Source: Pseudorhodoferax sp. Leaf265 (GTDB taxonomy: Bacteria; Pseudomonadota; Gammaproteobacteria; Burkholderiales; Burkholderiaceae_C). Taken from it: DNA of 64,000 nucleotides. Below are positions 1 through 10,824 of the stretch, in pieces. Location of the stretch: positions 78,546 through 142,545 of the forward strand of contig NZ_LMMT01000008.1 of the NCBI RefSeq assembly GCF_001422365.1, written 5' to 3'. Numbering within the stretch: position 1 is the stretch's first letter; each line of letters opens with the position of its first letter. Position numbers and translations under genes: made by a program. The notes under the pieces are model-generated. The model saw only the letters and a program-made list of their open reading frames with translations. It made no database searches and was not told where the DNA came from.

Positions 1-2
1 GC

Positions 3-1670
<1,668 letters not shown>

Positions 1671-1694
1671 CGCACCAAGTCTGAACAACAATAC

Positions 1695-1720
1695 GGGGCC
1701 TCGCGGCCCCGTTTTGTTTT
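1695..1720 (+). terminator. Rho-independent terminator after ftsH
   Basis: A 6-bp perfect GC stem (GGGGCC at 1695-1700, GGCCCC at 1705-1710) with a TCGC loop is followed by the T-rich run GTTTTGTTTT. It lies 24 bases after the ftsH stop and just before the folP start. An in-frame TTG inside the T-run (1714) is therefore unlikely to be a real start codon. Confidence 0.85.
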
Positions 1721-1731
1721 TCCGACCACGC

Positions 1732-2631
1732 ATGTTCTGGCAGACCTCCCGCTACCGCCTCGATCTGGACCGCCCCCGCGTCATGGGCATCGTGAATCTG
1801 ACGCCGGACTCCTTTTCCGATGGGGGCTGCCACGCAGGCCCCGTCACCGCGCTGCGGCATTGCGAGCGGTTGCTGACCGAGGGCGCCGACATCCTGGACC
1901 TGGGCGCCGAGTCCTCGCGCCCCGGGGCGGCCGTGCTGCCGGCGGACGAGGAACTGGCCAGGTTGCTGCCGGTGCTGCGCGAGGCCACACGGCTGGGTGT
2001 GCCGATCTCGATCGACACCTACAAGCCGCGCGTGATGCAGGCCGCGCTGGACCTGGGTGCCGACATCGTCAACGACATCTGGGCGCTGCGTTGGCACGAC
2101 GCGGTGGCTGGCGAGGCGCCTGGCGCGGCCCTGGCCGTGGTGGCGGCCCATCCGGCCTGCGGCGTGTGCCTCATGCACATGCACGGCGAGCCCGCCACCA
2201 TGCAGCGCCAGCCCATGGTGGGCGACGCGCCGGCCCAGGTGCGCGCCTTTCTGGCCGAGGCCGCGCTGCAGCTGCGCGCGCGCGGCGTGGCGGCCGAGCG
2301 CATCGTGCTCGACCCCGGCATCGGCTTTGGCAAGGCCGTGGCGCAGAACTTCGCGCTGCTGGCGCGCCAGGCCGAGCTGCTGGACCTGGGCCATGCGCTG
2401 CTGGCAGGTTGGTCGCGCAAGTCCTCGCTGGCGGCCGTGGCCGGTGGCGCCGACCGCCCGGCCAGAGAACGGCTGGTACCCAGCGTGGCGGCAGCCCTGC
2501 TGGCGGTGGAACGCGGCGCGCGCATCGTGCGCGTGCACGATGTGGGTGACACGGTCGCCGCCCTGCAGGTGTGGCGCGCCGCCACGCCCAACCCCTTTCC
2601 CGTCAGACAACAAGAAGGAACTTCTCCATGA
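1732..2631 (+). CDS. folP: Dihydropteroate synthase
   Basis: Condenses 6-hydroxymethyl-dihydropterin diphosphate with p-aminobenzoate in folate synthesis; this is the sulfonamide target. The 299-residue product has the family signatures in order: [14 protein letters not shown] near the N-terminus, [21 protein letters not shown] and GWSRKS. I chose ATG 1732 because the only earlier in-frame start (TTG 1714) lies in the preceding terminator. The stop overlaps the next start in an ATGA arrangement (2628-2631), so translation is probably coupled to glmM. Confidence 0.96.
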   Translation: MFWQTSRYRLDLDRPRVMGIVNLTPDSFSDGGCHAGPVTALRHCERLLTEGADILDLGAESSRPGAAVLPADEELARLLPVLREATRLGVPISIDTYKPRVMQAALDLGADIVNDIWALRWHDAVAGEAPGAALAVVAAHPACGVCLMHMHGEPATMQRQPMVGDAPAQVRAFLAEAALQLRARGVAAERIVLDPGIGFGKAVAQNFALLARQAELLDLGHALLAGWSRKSSLAAVAGGADRPARERLVPSVAAALLAVERGARIVRVHDVGDTVAALQVWRAATPNPFPVRQQEGTSP

Positions 2632-3983
2632 CCCGTCGCTACTTCGGCACCGATGGCATCCGCGGCACCGTGGGCCAAGCCCCCATCACACCCGACTTCG
2701 TGCTGCGTCTGGCCCACGCCGTGGGCCGCGTGCTGCGCAAGACCGAAGCCAGGCCGACGGTGCTGATCGGCAAGGACACGCGCATCTCCGGCTACATGCT
2801 GGAGAGCGCCCTGGAATCGGGCTTCAACTCGGCCGGCGTCGACGTCGTGCTGCTGGGCCCGCTGCCCACACCCGGCGTGGCCTATCTCACGCGGGCGCAG
2901 CGCGCCAGCCTGGGCGTGGTCATCAGCGCCAGCCACAACCCGTTCGCCGACAACGGCATCAAGTTCTTCAGCGCCCAGGGCACCAAGCTGCCTGACGACT
3001 GGGAGATCGCGGTCGAGGCGGCTTTGGCCCTGCCGCCGCAGTGGGTGGACTCCGCCAACCTGGGCAAGACCACGCGGCTGGAGGATGCGGCCGGCCGCTA
3101 CATCGAGTTCTGCAAGAGCACGTTCCCGACCGCGCTGACGCTCAAGGGCCTGCGCATCGTGGTGGATGGTGCCCACGGCGCGGCCTACCAGATCGCGCCC
3201 ATGGTGTTCCATGAACTCGGTGCGGAGGTCATCCGCATCGGTTGCGCGCCCGACGGCCTCAACATCAACGAGAAGGTGGGCGCCACCCATCCCGAGGCCC
3301 TGGTCGAGGCCGTGCGCACGCACCGTGCCGACTTCGGCGTGGCGCTCGATGGCGACGCCGACCGCGTGCAGATGGTCGACCGCGACGGTCGCATGTTCAA
3401 TGGCGACGAACTGCTGTACATCATGGTCAACGAGCGCCTGTCGCGCGGTGGCGCGCAGCGCAGCAAGCGCGCGGGCGAGGCGGTCGAGGGGGTGGTCGGC
3501 ACCCTGATGACCAACAAGGCCGTGGAGGTCGCGCTGCGGGCCAAGGGCGTGGAGCTGGTGCGCGCCAAGGTCGGCGACCGCTACGTGCTGGAGGAGCTCG
3601 AAAAGCGCGGCTGGGTGCTGGGCGGCGAGGGCTCCGGCCACCTGCTGGCGCTGGACAAGCACACCACGGGCGACGGCCTCATCAGCGCGCTGCAGGTGCT
3701 GCAGATCTGCGTGCGCAACGGCCAGAGCCTGGCCCAGGCGCTGGGCGGGCTCACGCTGTTCCCGCAGACCATGATCAACGTGCGGCTGGCCGTCGGCCAG
3801 GACTGGAAGTCGAACCAGACCATGTCCCAGGCCCAGGCCGAGGTGGAGCGTGAACTCGGCGACGATGGCCGCGTGCTGATCCGCGCCAGTGGCACCGAGC
3901 CGGTGCTGCGCGTGATGGTCGAAGCGCGCGACGCGGCCCAGGCCCGCCGCTGCGCCGAGCGCATCGCTTCGACGCTGCGCTGA
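2628..3983 (+). CDS. glmM: Phosphoglucosamine mutase
   Basis: Interconverts glucosamine-6-phosphate and glucosamine-1-phosphate for UDP-GlcNAc, and hence for peptidoglycan and LPS. The product has 451 residues, the usual length. The active-site phosphoserine is S102 in ISASHNP, the magnesium loop is DGDADR in mid-protein, and the C-terminal phosphate-binding motif is RASGTEP. A ribosome-binding site (AAGAAGGAA, 2612-2620) lies within the end of folP. PHO-box-like repeats begin immediately after the stop codon and belong to the next transcription unit. Confidence 0.97.
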   Translation: MTRRYFGTDGIRGTVGQAPITPDFVLRLAHAVGRVLRKTEARPTVLIGKDTRISGYMLESALESGFNSAGVDVVLLGPLPTPGVAYLTRAQRASLGVVISASHNPFADNGIKFFSAQGTKLPDDWEIAVEAALALPPQWVDSANLGKTTRLEDAAGRYIEFCKSTFPTALTLKGLRIVVDGAHGAAYQIAPMVFHELGAEVIRIGCAPDGLNINEKVGATHPEALVEAVRTHRADFGVALDGDADRVQMVDRDGRMFNGDELLYIMVNERLSRGGAQRSKRAGEAVEGVVGTLMTNKAVEVALRAKGVELVRAKVGDRYVLEELEKRGWVLGGEGSGHLLALDKHTTGDGLISALQVLQICVRNGQSLAQALGGLTLFPQTMINVRLAVGQDWKSNQTMSQAQAEVERELGDDGRVLIRASGTEPVLRVMVEARDAAQARRCAERIASTLR

Positions 3984-4027
3984 GCGTCATACAGTTGCCA
4001 TCGGCGCGACATGCGCCGGTCATGGCC
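3984..4027 (+). promoter_or_regulatory. Candidate PHO box: four tandem 11-bp units upstream of the acyltransferase/PlcP-like pair
   Basis: Four heptamers recur with an exact 11-bp period: GCGTCAT (3984), TTGCCAT (3995), GCGACAT (4006) and CGGTCAT (4017). Each is followed by a 4-base spacer. PhoB sites are direct repeats of CTGTCAT-like heptamers plus 4 bases. Matches to CTGTCAT are 5, 5, 4 and 6 of 7, and all four units end in CAT. The spacers are GC-rich rather than AT-rich. PhoB binding is inferred from pattern and gene content only. Confidence 0.55.
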
Positions 4028-4088
4028 GCTTCGCACACTGGCTCCCGTGCGCTCCCTGGTGGAGCGCCCGTGTCGCAGGAGCCAGACC

Positions 4089-4892
4089 ATGAGAGAGTTG
4101 CCGTCCCCGGCCTACCCGCTGTCGCTGGGGCCCCGCCCCGCGCCACAGGCACTGCCCGCGGCCGGCGGCCTGCTGGTGCAGTGGGCGCAGCACCAGGACG
4201 AGGTGCGCGCCGCCCAGCGACTGCGCCATGCCGTGTTCGCAGGCGAAATGGGCGCGCGCCTGGCCACGCCGCTGCCCGGCCACGACATCGACCTGTTCGA
4301 CGACTACTGCGAGCACCTGCTGGTGCGCGAGGCCGCCAGCGGCGAGGTCGTCGGCACCTACCGCGTGCTGACGCCGGTCCAGGCTCGCCGCATCGGCAGC
4401 TTCTACGCCGACACCGAGTTCGACCTGACGCGGCTGCGCCACCTGCGCCCGCGCATGATGGAACTGGGCCGCAGCTGCGTGCACCTGGACCACCGCCAGG
4501 GCGGGGTCATCATGAGCCTGTGGTCGGCCCTGATCGCCTTCATGCGGCGCAACGGGCTGGACCTCGTGATCGGCAGCGCCAGCGTGCCGCTGCAGCAGCA
4601 GGGCGTGTTCAACCCGGCCGTGGCCGCCAGCCTGTGGCGCCGGCTGCGGGCGGATCACCTGGCCCCCATCACCGAGCATGTGCTGCCGCGCCTGCCCCTG
4701 CCGGTCGAGCGCCTGGACGACAGCCTGGACGTGGAGGCACCGCCGCTGGTCAAGGGCTACCTGCGCCTGGGCGCCAAGCTGCTGGGGCCGCCGGCCTGGG
4801 ACCCCGACTTCAACACCGCCGACCTGCCGCTGCTGATGCGGCTGCCGGACATGCCCGCGCGCTACCGTCGTCACTTCGGCGGGAACCACTGA
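4089..4892 (+). CDS. OlsB-like acyltransferase (GNAT superfamily, ornithine-lipid type)
   Basis: This 267-residue protein matches the family that includes OlsB, which acylates the alpha-amino group of ornithine with a 3-hydroxyacyl group from ACP to form lyso-ornithine lipid. Recognisable segments are the N-terminal LRHAVFAGEMG, the acidic stretch DIDLFDDYCEHLLVR, a strand VVGTYRVLTP and MMELGRSCVHLDHR. ATG 4089 is chosen over an upstream in-frame ATG (4011) because a CAGGAG-type ribosome site lies 8 bases before it and residues before it look non-conserved. Its stop overlaps the start of the phosphoesterase by one base. The exact acyl acceptor is not provable here, and I saw no OlsA or OlsF. 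Confidence 0.8.
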   Translation: MRELPSPAYPLSLGPRPAPQALPAAGGLLVQWAQHQDEVRAAQRLRHAVFAGEMGARLATPLPGHDIDLFDDYCEHLLVREAASGEVVGTYRVLTPVQARRIGSFYADTEFDLTRLRHLRPRMMELGRSCVHLDHRQGGVIMSLWSALIAFMRRNGLDLVIGSASVPLQQQGVFNPAVAASLWRRLRADHLAPITEHVLPRLPLPVERLDDSLDVEAPPLVKGYLRLGAKLLGPPAWDPDFNTADLPLLMRLPDMPARYRRHFGGNH

Positions 4893-5767
4893 TGCGTGCC
4901 GCCTTCGACGCCACCGGCTTCTGGCAGGGCACGCACGATCCCGCGGACCAGGCCGCCAGCCTGGTGGACGCCGAGGACAGCGGCCCGCCGCGCTACCGCG
5001 CCGTCTTCATCTCCGACCTGCACCTGGGCACGCCCGGCTGCCAGGCCGCGCCGCTGCTCGAATTCCTCAAGGCCCACCCGAGCCAGACCCTGTACCTGGT
5101 CGGCGACATCGTCGATGGCTGGCAGCTGCGTCGGCGCTGGTTCTGGCCGCAGGCCCACAACGACGTGGTGCAAAAGCTGTTGCGCCGTGCGCGCAAGGGC
5201 TGCAAGGTGGTCTTCGTGCCGGGCAACCATGACGAGTTCGCGCGCGGCTTCGCCGGCCACCACTTCGGCGGCATCGAGGTGCGCGAGGAGGCCGTGCACA
5301 CCACGGCCGACGGCCGGCGCCTGTGGGTCGTGCACGGTGACCACTTCGACGCCGTGATCCAGTGCGCCAAGTGGCTGGCCTACCTGGGCGACAACGCCTA
5401 CGAGCTCACGCTGCGTCTGAACCGCCACCTCAACAGCCTGCGCGCGCGCATGGGCCTGCCGTACTGGTCGCTGTCGGCCTACCTCAAGCACAAGGTCAAG
5501 AAGGCACTCAACTACGTCACGGCCTTCGAGCAGGCCGTGGCCGCCGAGGCGCGCAAGCGCGGCTACCAGGGCGTGGTCTGCGGCCACATCCACCGCGCCG
5601 AGATGCGCGAGATCGAGGGCACGCTCTACTGCAACGACGGCGACTGGGTCGAGAGCCTGACCGCGCTCGTGGAGCACCACGACGGCCGGCTCGAGCTCGT
5701 GCAGTGGCATGGCGCGCACCAGCACAAGGCGCGGACCCCGGCCGCGGCGGAGCCGGCCACGGTCTGA
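4892..5767 (+). CDS. PlcP-like / LpxH-type metallophosphoesterase
   Basis: A 291-residue calcineurin-like phosphoesterase with all five metal motifs: DLHLG, GDIVDGW, GNHDE, HGDHFD and GHIHRAE. Automated pipelines usually call this UDP-2,3-diacylglucosamine hydrolase. The internal segments HNDVVQKLLRRARKG, HFGGIEV and GDWVESLTALVEH match what I recall of the PlcP subfamily, which turns phospholipids into diacylglycerol during phosphate starvation. Translation is coupled to the upstream OlsB-like gene (TGATG overlap at 4890-4894). PHO-box-like repeats upstream support the lipid-remodelling reading. Housekeeping LpxH remains an alternative. Confidence 0.82.
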   Translation: MRAAFDATGFWQGTHDPADQAASLVDAEDSGPPRYRAVFISDLHLGTPGCQAAPLLEFLKAHPSQTLYLVGDIVDGWQLRRRWFWPQAHNDVVQKLLRRARKGCKVVFVPGNHDEFARGFAGHHFGGIEVREEAVHTTADGRRLWVVHGDHFDAVIQCAKWLAYLGDNAYELTLRLNRHLNSLRARMGLPYWSLSAYLKHKVKKALNYVTAFEQAVAAEARKRGYQGVVCGHIHRAEMREIEGTLYCNDGDWVESLTALVEHHDGRLELVQWHGAHQHKARTPAAAEPATV

Positions 5768-5829
5768 GGCCGGCTGCGGCGAAAATAACGCCCCTTCCTT
5801 CAGCGGCCCGCCCGCCTTTTCCGTCCGTT

Positions 5830-6363
5830 GTGTCCCGCTCCGCTCCCGTCCGTACCCGCTGGCATGTCCGTCCCATGTCGGCGGCCGATCTGCCTTGTGT
5901 GATGGCCATCCAGGCCGAGGCCTACGCCGCCGCCGACTTCGCGCCCGAGCAGCCCGCCGTGTTCCATGACCGCATGGCGCTGGCGCCCGCCCTGTGCCTG
6001 GTGGCCTGCGATGCGGCCGGTGCCGTCCTCGGCTACCTGCTCTCGCACCCCTGGCTGGAGGCCGCACCGCCAGCCCTGCACAGCGCGCTCGGCCGCTTGC
6101 CGGCGGCCGCCAACTGCTGGTATCTGCACGACTGCGCCGTGGCCTCGCGCGCCCACGGCCAAGGCATGGCGGCTGCGCTGTATGCACCGGCGCTGGCGCA
6201 GGCGCGCGCGCAGGGCCTGGTCCGCGGTGCGCTGGTCGCCGTGGGCGATGCGGCCGGCTACTGGGAGCGGCTGGGCTACCGTGCCCGTGCGCTGGGTGCC
6301 GGCCAGACCAAGCTTGCGGCCTACGGCGCTGGTGCGCGCTACATGGTGCGCGCGCTCGACTAG
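5830..6363 (+). CDS. GNAT family N-acetyltransferase
   Basis: A small single-domain acetyltransferase of about 177 residues; substrate unknown. The fold opens with [18 protein letters not shown], and the acetyl-CoA loop is represented by [13 protein letters not shown], followed by [10 protein letters not shown] near the end. The domain already starts upstream of ATG 5875, so GTG 5830 is preferred, although no clear ribosome site is visible. Its stop codon is shared head-on with the chemoreceptor gene: the four bases CTAG at 6360-6363 supply TAG on both strands. Confidence 0.82.
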   Translation: MSRSAPVRTRWHVRPMSAADLPCVMAIQAEAYAAADFAPEQPAVFHDRMALAPALCLVACDAAGAVLGYLLSHPWLEAAPPALHSALGRLPAAANCWYLHDCAVASRAHGQGMAAALYAPALAQARAQGLVRGALVAVGDAAGYWERLGYRARALGAGQTKLAAYGAGARYMVRALD

Positions 6364-7994
6364 GCCTGCAGGACGGCCGCCGGCAGGGCAGGCACCTGGC
6401 CGCGCCGCGGCGCGGCACCGGCCGGCTGCAAGGACGCACCAGGAACGTTCGCCTGGAACACCCCGATCGCATCGAGCAGCTGGCGCGCCTGGGCACGCAG
6501 GCCGCTCGCGGCCTCGCGCGCGTGGCTCACCATGGCGGCGTTCTGCTGGGTCATCTGGTCGAGTTCCGTCACTGCCACGTTGACCTGGTCGATGCCCTGC
6601 GACTGTTCGCGCGCCGAGGCGCCGATCTCCTGGATCAGGTCGGCCACCTTGCCCACCTGTTGCACGATGTCCTGCATGGCTGCGCCGGCGTCGCGCACCT
6701 GCTGGTTGCCGCTGTCCACCTGTTCGCTGCTGTTGTGGATGAGCTTGCCGACCTCCTTGGCCGCCTGCGCGCTGCGCTGCGCCAGCGCGCGCACCTCCGC
6801 CGCCACCACCGCGAAGCCGCGCCCCTGTTCGCCCGCGCGCGCGGCCTCCACCGCGGCATTGAGCGCCAGGATGTTGGTCTGGAATGCGATGCCGTCGATC
6901 ACGCCGATGATGTCGCGGATCTTGCTGCTGGCCGCCGTGATGGCGTCCATGGTCTGCACCACCTGCCCGATCACGGCCCCGCCCTGGCGCGCGGCTGCGC
7001 TTGCGGTGCCCGCCAGGCCCACGGCCTGCGCCGCCGCACTGGCACTGGCCTTGACGGTGGCCGTCATCTGCTCCATCGACGCGGCGGTCTGCTGCAGGCT
7101 GGACGCCGCCTGCTCGGTGCGCGCGCTCAGGTCCTGGTTGTCGCGCGAGATGCCCTGGCTGGCGTGTTCCACGCCGACCACCTGCTCGCCCACGTCGTCC
7201 ACCAGCGAGCGCAGGTTCAGCCCGGCCTGGTTGATGGCGCGCAGCACCATGCCGATCTCGTCCACGCGGTCCAGGTGGACGTTCTCGCCCGGGCTGCCCG
7301 AGGCCACGCACTGGGCCTGCTGCAGCACGCGCTGCAAGGGCCGGGCGATGCGCGCCTCCAGCCAGAGCGCGGCGGCGGCGCAGACCAGCGCCACGGCCGC
7401 CGCCACGGCTTCCGGGGCCGCCCCCAGGCGCGGCAACAGCTCGGCGCCGCCCACCGACACCAGCAGCACGAGGAGCAAGGCCGCGCGCAGCCGCCAGCGC
7501 ACGGGCATGGTCTGCGGCAGCGACAGCCAGCGCAACAGGCCGGTGCGCAGCACCAGGCCCTGGTGGAAGCCCCAGCCCTTGGCCTTGCCTGAACGAAAGC
7601 GTGCATACAGCGTTTCGGCCTGTGCCACCTCCTCGCGCGAGGGCTTGGTGCGCACCGACATGTAGCCCACCGTCTGGCCACTGCGCACCACGGGCGTCAC
7701 ATTGGCACGCACCCAGTAGTGGTCGCCGTCCTTGCGCCGGTTCTTGACCAGCGCCGACCAGGAACTGCCGGTCTTGAGCGTGGCCCAGAGGTCGCCGAAG
7801 GCCTCGGCCGGCATGTCCGGATGCCGGACCAGGTTGTGCGGCTGGCCGATCAGCTCGCCATAGTCGAAACCGCTGGCCTGCACGAACGCAGCGTTCGCGT
7901 AGGTGACGTAGCTCTGCAGATCGGTTGTGGACAACAGCGTCGCGTCGTCCGGAAAGATGTACTCCTTTTGGGTCACCGGAAGATTGCTGCGCAT
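6360..7994 (-). CDS. PAS-containing methyl-accepting chemotaxis protein (Aer-like)
   Basis: A 544-residue chemoreceptor with an N-terminal PAS domain (about residues 10-110, including [11 protein letters not shown] and DHYWVRANV), like the aerotaxis receptor Aer. Two hydrophobic segments follow at about 155-205, then a HAMP-like linker and a long C-terminal signalling domain. The conserved hairpin tip [19 protein letters not shown] is present. No C-terminal pentapeptide tether for CheR/CheB is seen. ATG 7994 has a good site (CAGGAG) just upstream; an earlier in-frame ATG at 8033 lacks one. No other core chemotaxis gene is adjacent, so it is an orphan receptor here. Confidence 0.93.
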   Translation of the reverse strand: MRSNLPVTQKEYIFPDDATLLSTTDLQSYVTYANAAFVQASGFDYGELIGQPHNLVRHPDMPAEAFGDLWATLKTGSSWSALVKNRRKDGDHYWVRANVTPVVRSGQTVGYMSVRTKPSREEVAQAETLYARFRSGKAKGWGFHQGLVLRTGLLRWLSLPQTMPVRWRLRAALLLVLLVSVGGAELLPRLGAAPEAVAAAVALVCAAAALWLEARIARPLQRVLQQAQCVASGSPGENVHLDRVDEIGMVLRAINQAGLNLRSLVDDVGEQVVGVEHASQGISRDNQDLSARTEQAASSLQQTAASMEQMTATVKASASAAAQAVGLAGTASAAARQGGAVIGQVVQTMDAITAASSKIRDIIGVIDGIAFQTNILALNAAVEAARAGEQGRGFAVVAAEVRALAQRSAQAAKEVGKLIHNSSEQVDSGNQQVRDAGAAMQDIVQQVGKVADLIQEIGASAREQSQGIDQVNVAVTELDQMTQQNAAMVSHAREAASGLRAQARQLLDAIGVFQANVPGASLQPAGAAPRRGQVPALPAAVLQA

Positions 7995-8108
7995 CGATGG
8001 CTCCTGTCGTTCACAAGAGTTTCTAGTATGCAAACGTCATCGATGACGTGGTGGTGTGCTGTAGAACCATTCGACGGACGCCGTGCGCAGGGCGACAAGC
8101 GGGCATGG

Positions 8109-9023
8109 TCAGACCGGTGCCGCCGGCCCCGGGGGCAACCGCATCAACGCCTGGCCCATGCGGATGCGCGCTCCCTCGGCGATGCCCTCGGCCAATGCGA
8201 AGCCCTCGGGCGCGAAGACGATGATGGTCGAGCCGTGTTCGAACCAGCCCATCTCCTGGCCCTTGGCGAAGCGCTCGGCGCAGTCCACCGGCTTGGCGCC
8301 CAGCGAGCGCAGGTGCAGCAGCGTGTCCATGAAGTGCAGTCGGATGCTGGCCACCAGGATGGCTGCCACCGGCACCAGCGCGACCGGGTGGCCGCCGGCC
8401 AACCGCGTGTGCAGTACGGCGCGCTCGTTGCGGCAGAACAGCCGCTCCACGCGCTTGAGCGCGATCGGGTTCACGTTCCAGGTGTCGCCCGACAGGTAGG
8501 TCAGCCGCTCCACCGTGCAGTCGTGCGGCGCGTGGAAGCGGTGGTACATGGCCGAGGTCAGCCGCAGCGTCACGTATTGGCCGCCATGCCAGGGGCGGGC
8601 GGATTCTTCGTCGCCGAACAGCTCGCCGATCTCGTACGGAAAGCCCTTGGCCTGGAACAGCCGCGTGCCATCCACCGGCCCGCATGCGCCGACGATGCCG
8701 TCGCAGGGACTGGCCAGCACGTCCGGGTCCATGGCCACGGGCCTGGCGCCGGGCTTCAAGGCCCGTGTGAACATCGCATGCAGGCTCTTGAAGCGCTGCT
8801 GCTGCGCGTCCGACAGGTCGATCTCCGTGCAGGCGCGCCAGGCGGCGATGGAGGCCGCACGCACGACCGGGTTCTCGATCTGGCTGAACCAGCCCATGAA
8901 GCGCGTGAGCGCCAGCCGCGGCACGCGGTTGGTCAGCAGGAAGTTCAGGTCCTCCTGCAGCAGCAGGCGGTCGCGCAGGCGGGTCAGGGCAGAAGACGGT
9001 GGTGTGGTGGTGGTCTGCGTCAT
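8109..9023 (-). CDS. psd: Phosphatidylserine decarboxylase proenzyme
   Basis: Makes phosphatidylethanolamine from phosphatidylserine at the inner membrane. The 304-residue product has the self-cleavage motif near its C-terminus as HGST (residues 263-266; commonly LGST). Cleavage before S265 would create the pyruvoyl group. Other family segments are SPCDGIVGACG and the YHRFHAPHDC histidine cluster. The start at 9023 (MTQTTTT) leaves only 25 bases to the divergent aminotransferase gene, so the promoters must overlap or lie inside the genes. Confidence 0.93.
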   Translation of the reverse strand: MTQTTTTPPSSALTRLRDRLLLQEDLNFLLTNRVPRLALTRFMGWFSQIENPVVRAASIAAWRACTEIDLSDAQQQRFKSLHAMFTRALKPGARPVAMDPDVLASPCDGIVGACGPVDGTRLFQAKGFPYEIGELFGDEESARPWHGGQYVTLRLTSAMYHRFHAPHDCTVERLTYLSGDTWNVNPIALKRVERLFCRNERAVLHTRLAGGHPVALVPVAAILVASIRLHFMDTLLHLRSLGAKPVDCAERFAKGQEMGWFEHGSTIIVFAPEGFALAEGIAEGARIRMGQALMRLPPGPAAPV

Positions 9024-9048
9024 CGTGTTGACAAATGAAGGGTTACCA

Positions 9049-10722
9049 ATGGGGGATCGCCAATTCAACGACCCCATGAACGAACTCACTTTTCTCGGCG
9101 GCTTCGGAGCCGCGGCCGTGCTGGCGCTGCTGCCGGCAGCCCAGCAACGTCTGGCGCTGTCGCGCGCCAAGCACCGTTCGCTGGCCGGTCATTCCAAGAT
9201 GGCGCGCCGCGTCGCACGCCGGCTGCCGTTCTACGATTTCGGGCCCGAGCGCTTCTTCGCTTCGGACGGCGCACCGGCCGCCGTGGCGGCGCAGCGCGAG
9301 GCCGGCCTGGCGCGGCTCGCGGCCCTGTTCGCCCAACGCTTTCCGAAGACACTGGCCATGACCGAGGCCGCGCGCGAGGGCATCGCCGACCTGCAGTTCA
9401 CCAGCCGCTACCGCGTGCCCTTCCAGTACAGCCGCGTGCTGCGCGAGAGCCTCAAGATGGGGGCCTTCGTGCAATCCAGCCAGGGCGTGCAGGTGACGGA
9501 CCTGGACGGCAACGTGTTCTACGACCTGGCCGGCTCCTACGGCGTGAACCTGTTCGGGCAGGACTTCTACAAGTCCTGCATCGCCGAGGGCAGCGCGCGT
9601 GTGCAGGACCTGGGCCCGGTGCTGGGCAGCTACCACCCGGCCGTGCTGGACAACGTGCGCGCGCTGCGCGCCATCTCGGGCAAGGACGAGGTGTCCTTCC
9701 ACATGTCGGGGACCGAGGCGGTGATGCAGGCCGTGCGGCTGGCGCGCTACCACACCAGACGCACGCACATCGTGCGCTTTTGCGGTGCCTACCACGGCTG
9801 GTGGGACGACGTGCAGCCCGGCATCGGCAACCCGATCTCGGCCGAGCGCACCTACACGCTGCGCGACATGGACGAGCGCACGCTGCGCGTGCTCGGCAGC
9901 CGGCGCGACATCGCTTGCGTGCTCGTCAACCCGCTGCAGGCGTTGCACCCGAACGCCAACGCGCCCTCGGATTCGGCCCTGGTCGCCGGCCGCGCCGCGC
10001 CGGCCTTCGACCGCGCGGCCTACACCGCCTGGCTGCAGCGGCTGCGCGCCGTCTGCACGGCACGCGGCATCGTGCTGATCTTCGACGAGGTGTTCCTGGG
10101 CTTCCGCCTGGCGCCCGGCGGCGCACAGGAGTACTTCGGCGTGCAGGCCGACATGGTCACCTACGGCAAGACCCTGGGCGGCGGCCTGCCGGTCGGCGTG
10201 GTCTGCGGCCCGCACCGGCTGATGCAGCGCTGGCGCGAGGACAAGCCGGCCGACATCTGCTTTGCGCGCGGCACCTTCAATGCCCACCCCTATGTGATGG
10301 GCGCGATGCAGGTGTTTCTGGAGCGGCTGGCCACGCCCGCGGTGCAGAAGATGTACGAGCACCTGGACGCGACCTGGGAAGGCCGCGCCGCGCAGCTCAA
10401 CGGCCTGCTCGAAGGCGCCGGCCTGCCGGTGCGCGTGGGCGCCATGTCCACGGTCTGGGCCGTCGGCTTCACGCAGGCCTCGCGCTACCACTGGATGCTG
10501 CCCTACTACCTGCGCGAGCAGGGCCTGGCGCTGAGCTGGGTCGGCACCGGCCGGCTGATCTTCAGCCTGAACTACGGCGACGCCGAGTTCGCCGAGGTGG
10601 CGCGCCGCTTCGTGGCGGGCTGCCAGGCCATGCAGGCCGATGGCTGGTGGTGGCAGGACGCGGGCCTGAGCAAGAAGACCATCCAGCGCCGCATCCTGCG
10701 CGAGATGTTCGGGCGGGCTTGA
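9049..10722 (+). CDS. Class III PLP-dependent aminotransferase, glutamate-1-semialdehyde aminomutase-like, with N-terminal extension
   Basis: A 557-residue fold-type I aminotransferase. The PLP lysine lies in VTYGKTLGGGLPVG, preceded by the cofactor-binding aspartate motif LIFDEVFLGFR and the substrate loop CGAYHGWWDD. The first ~130 residues, beginning with a hydrophobic stretch (LGGFGAAAVLALLPAA), are absent from the ~430-residue HemL, so HemL function is unlikely. ATG 9049 has GAAGGG 6-7 bases upstream; ATG 9076 is an alternative. It is divergent from psd and convergent with an Mpo1-like gene, a setting that hints at an amino-lipid role, but the substrate is unknown. Confidence 0.85.
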   Translation: MGDRQFNDPMNELTFLGGFGAAAVLALLPAAQQRLALSRAKHRSLAGHSKMARRVARRLPFYDFGPERFFASDGAPAAVAAQREAGLARLAALFAQRFPKTLAMTEAAREGIADLQFTSRYRVPFQYSRVLRESLKMGAFVQSSQGVQVTDLDGNVFYDLAGSYGVNLFGQDFYKSCIAEGSARVQDLGPVLGSYHPAVLDNVRALRAISGKDEVSFHMSGTEAVMQAVRLARYHTRRTHIVRFCGAYHGWWDDVQPGIGNPISAERTYTLRDMDERTLRVLGSRRDIACVLVNPLQALHPNANAPSDSALVAGRAAPAFDRAAYTAWLQRLRAVCTARGIVLIFDEVFLGFRLAPGGAQEYFGVQADMVTYGKTLGGGLPVGVVCGPHRLMQRWREDKPADICFARGTFNAHPYVMGAMQVFLERLATPAVQKMYEHLDATWEGRAAQLNGLLEGAGLPVRVGAMSTVWAVGFTQASRYHWMLPYYLREQGLALSWVGTGRLIFSLNYGDAEFAEVARRFVAGCQAMQADGWWWQDAGLSKKTIQRRILREMFGRA

Positions 10723-10745
10723 GCCAAGGAAATGGCCGCCGGCGG

Positions 10746-10760
10746 CCTGGTCGAACCAGG
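10746..10760. terminator. Possible hairpin between convergent genes
   Basis: A perfect 6-bp stem (CCTGGT, ACCAGG) with a CGA loop lies between the stops of the aminotransferase and Mpo1-like genes. Both flanks are rich in GGCCGCC. No T-run follows on either strand, so an intrinsic terminator is only a possibility. Confidence 0.3.
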
Positions 10761-10824
10761 TGCGCGGCGGCCGCCGGATGTGCCGAGGCATGCGGTGCGG
10801 AAGTCGCGCGCCGCAGATGCTGGC

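Noticed and set aside
1714-1731. Upstream TTG start for folP
   Set aside because: It lies in the T-run of the ftsH terminator and has no ribosome-binding site.
4892-5767. Simple call as housekeeping LpxH
   Set aside because: The internal motifs, coupling to an OlsB-like gene and PHO-like repeats fit a PlcP-type enzyme better, so LpxH is kept only as an alternative.
9049-10722. HemL, glutamate-1-semialdehyde aminomutase of haem synthesis
   Set aside because: The protein is about 130 residues too long, has a hydrophobic N-terminal extension and lies among lipid genes.
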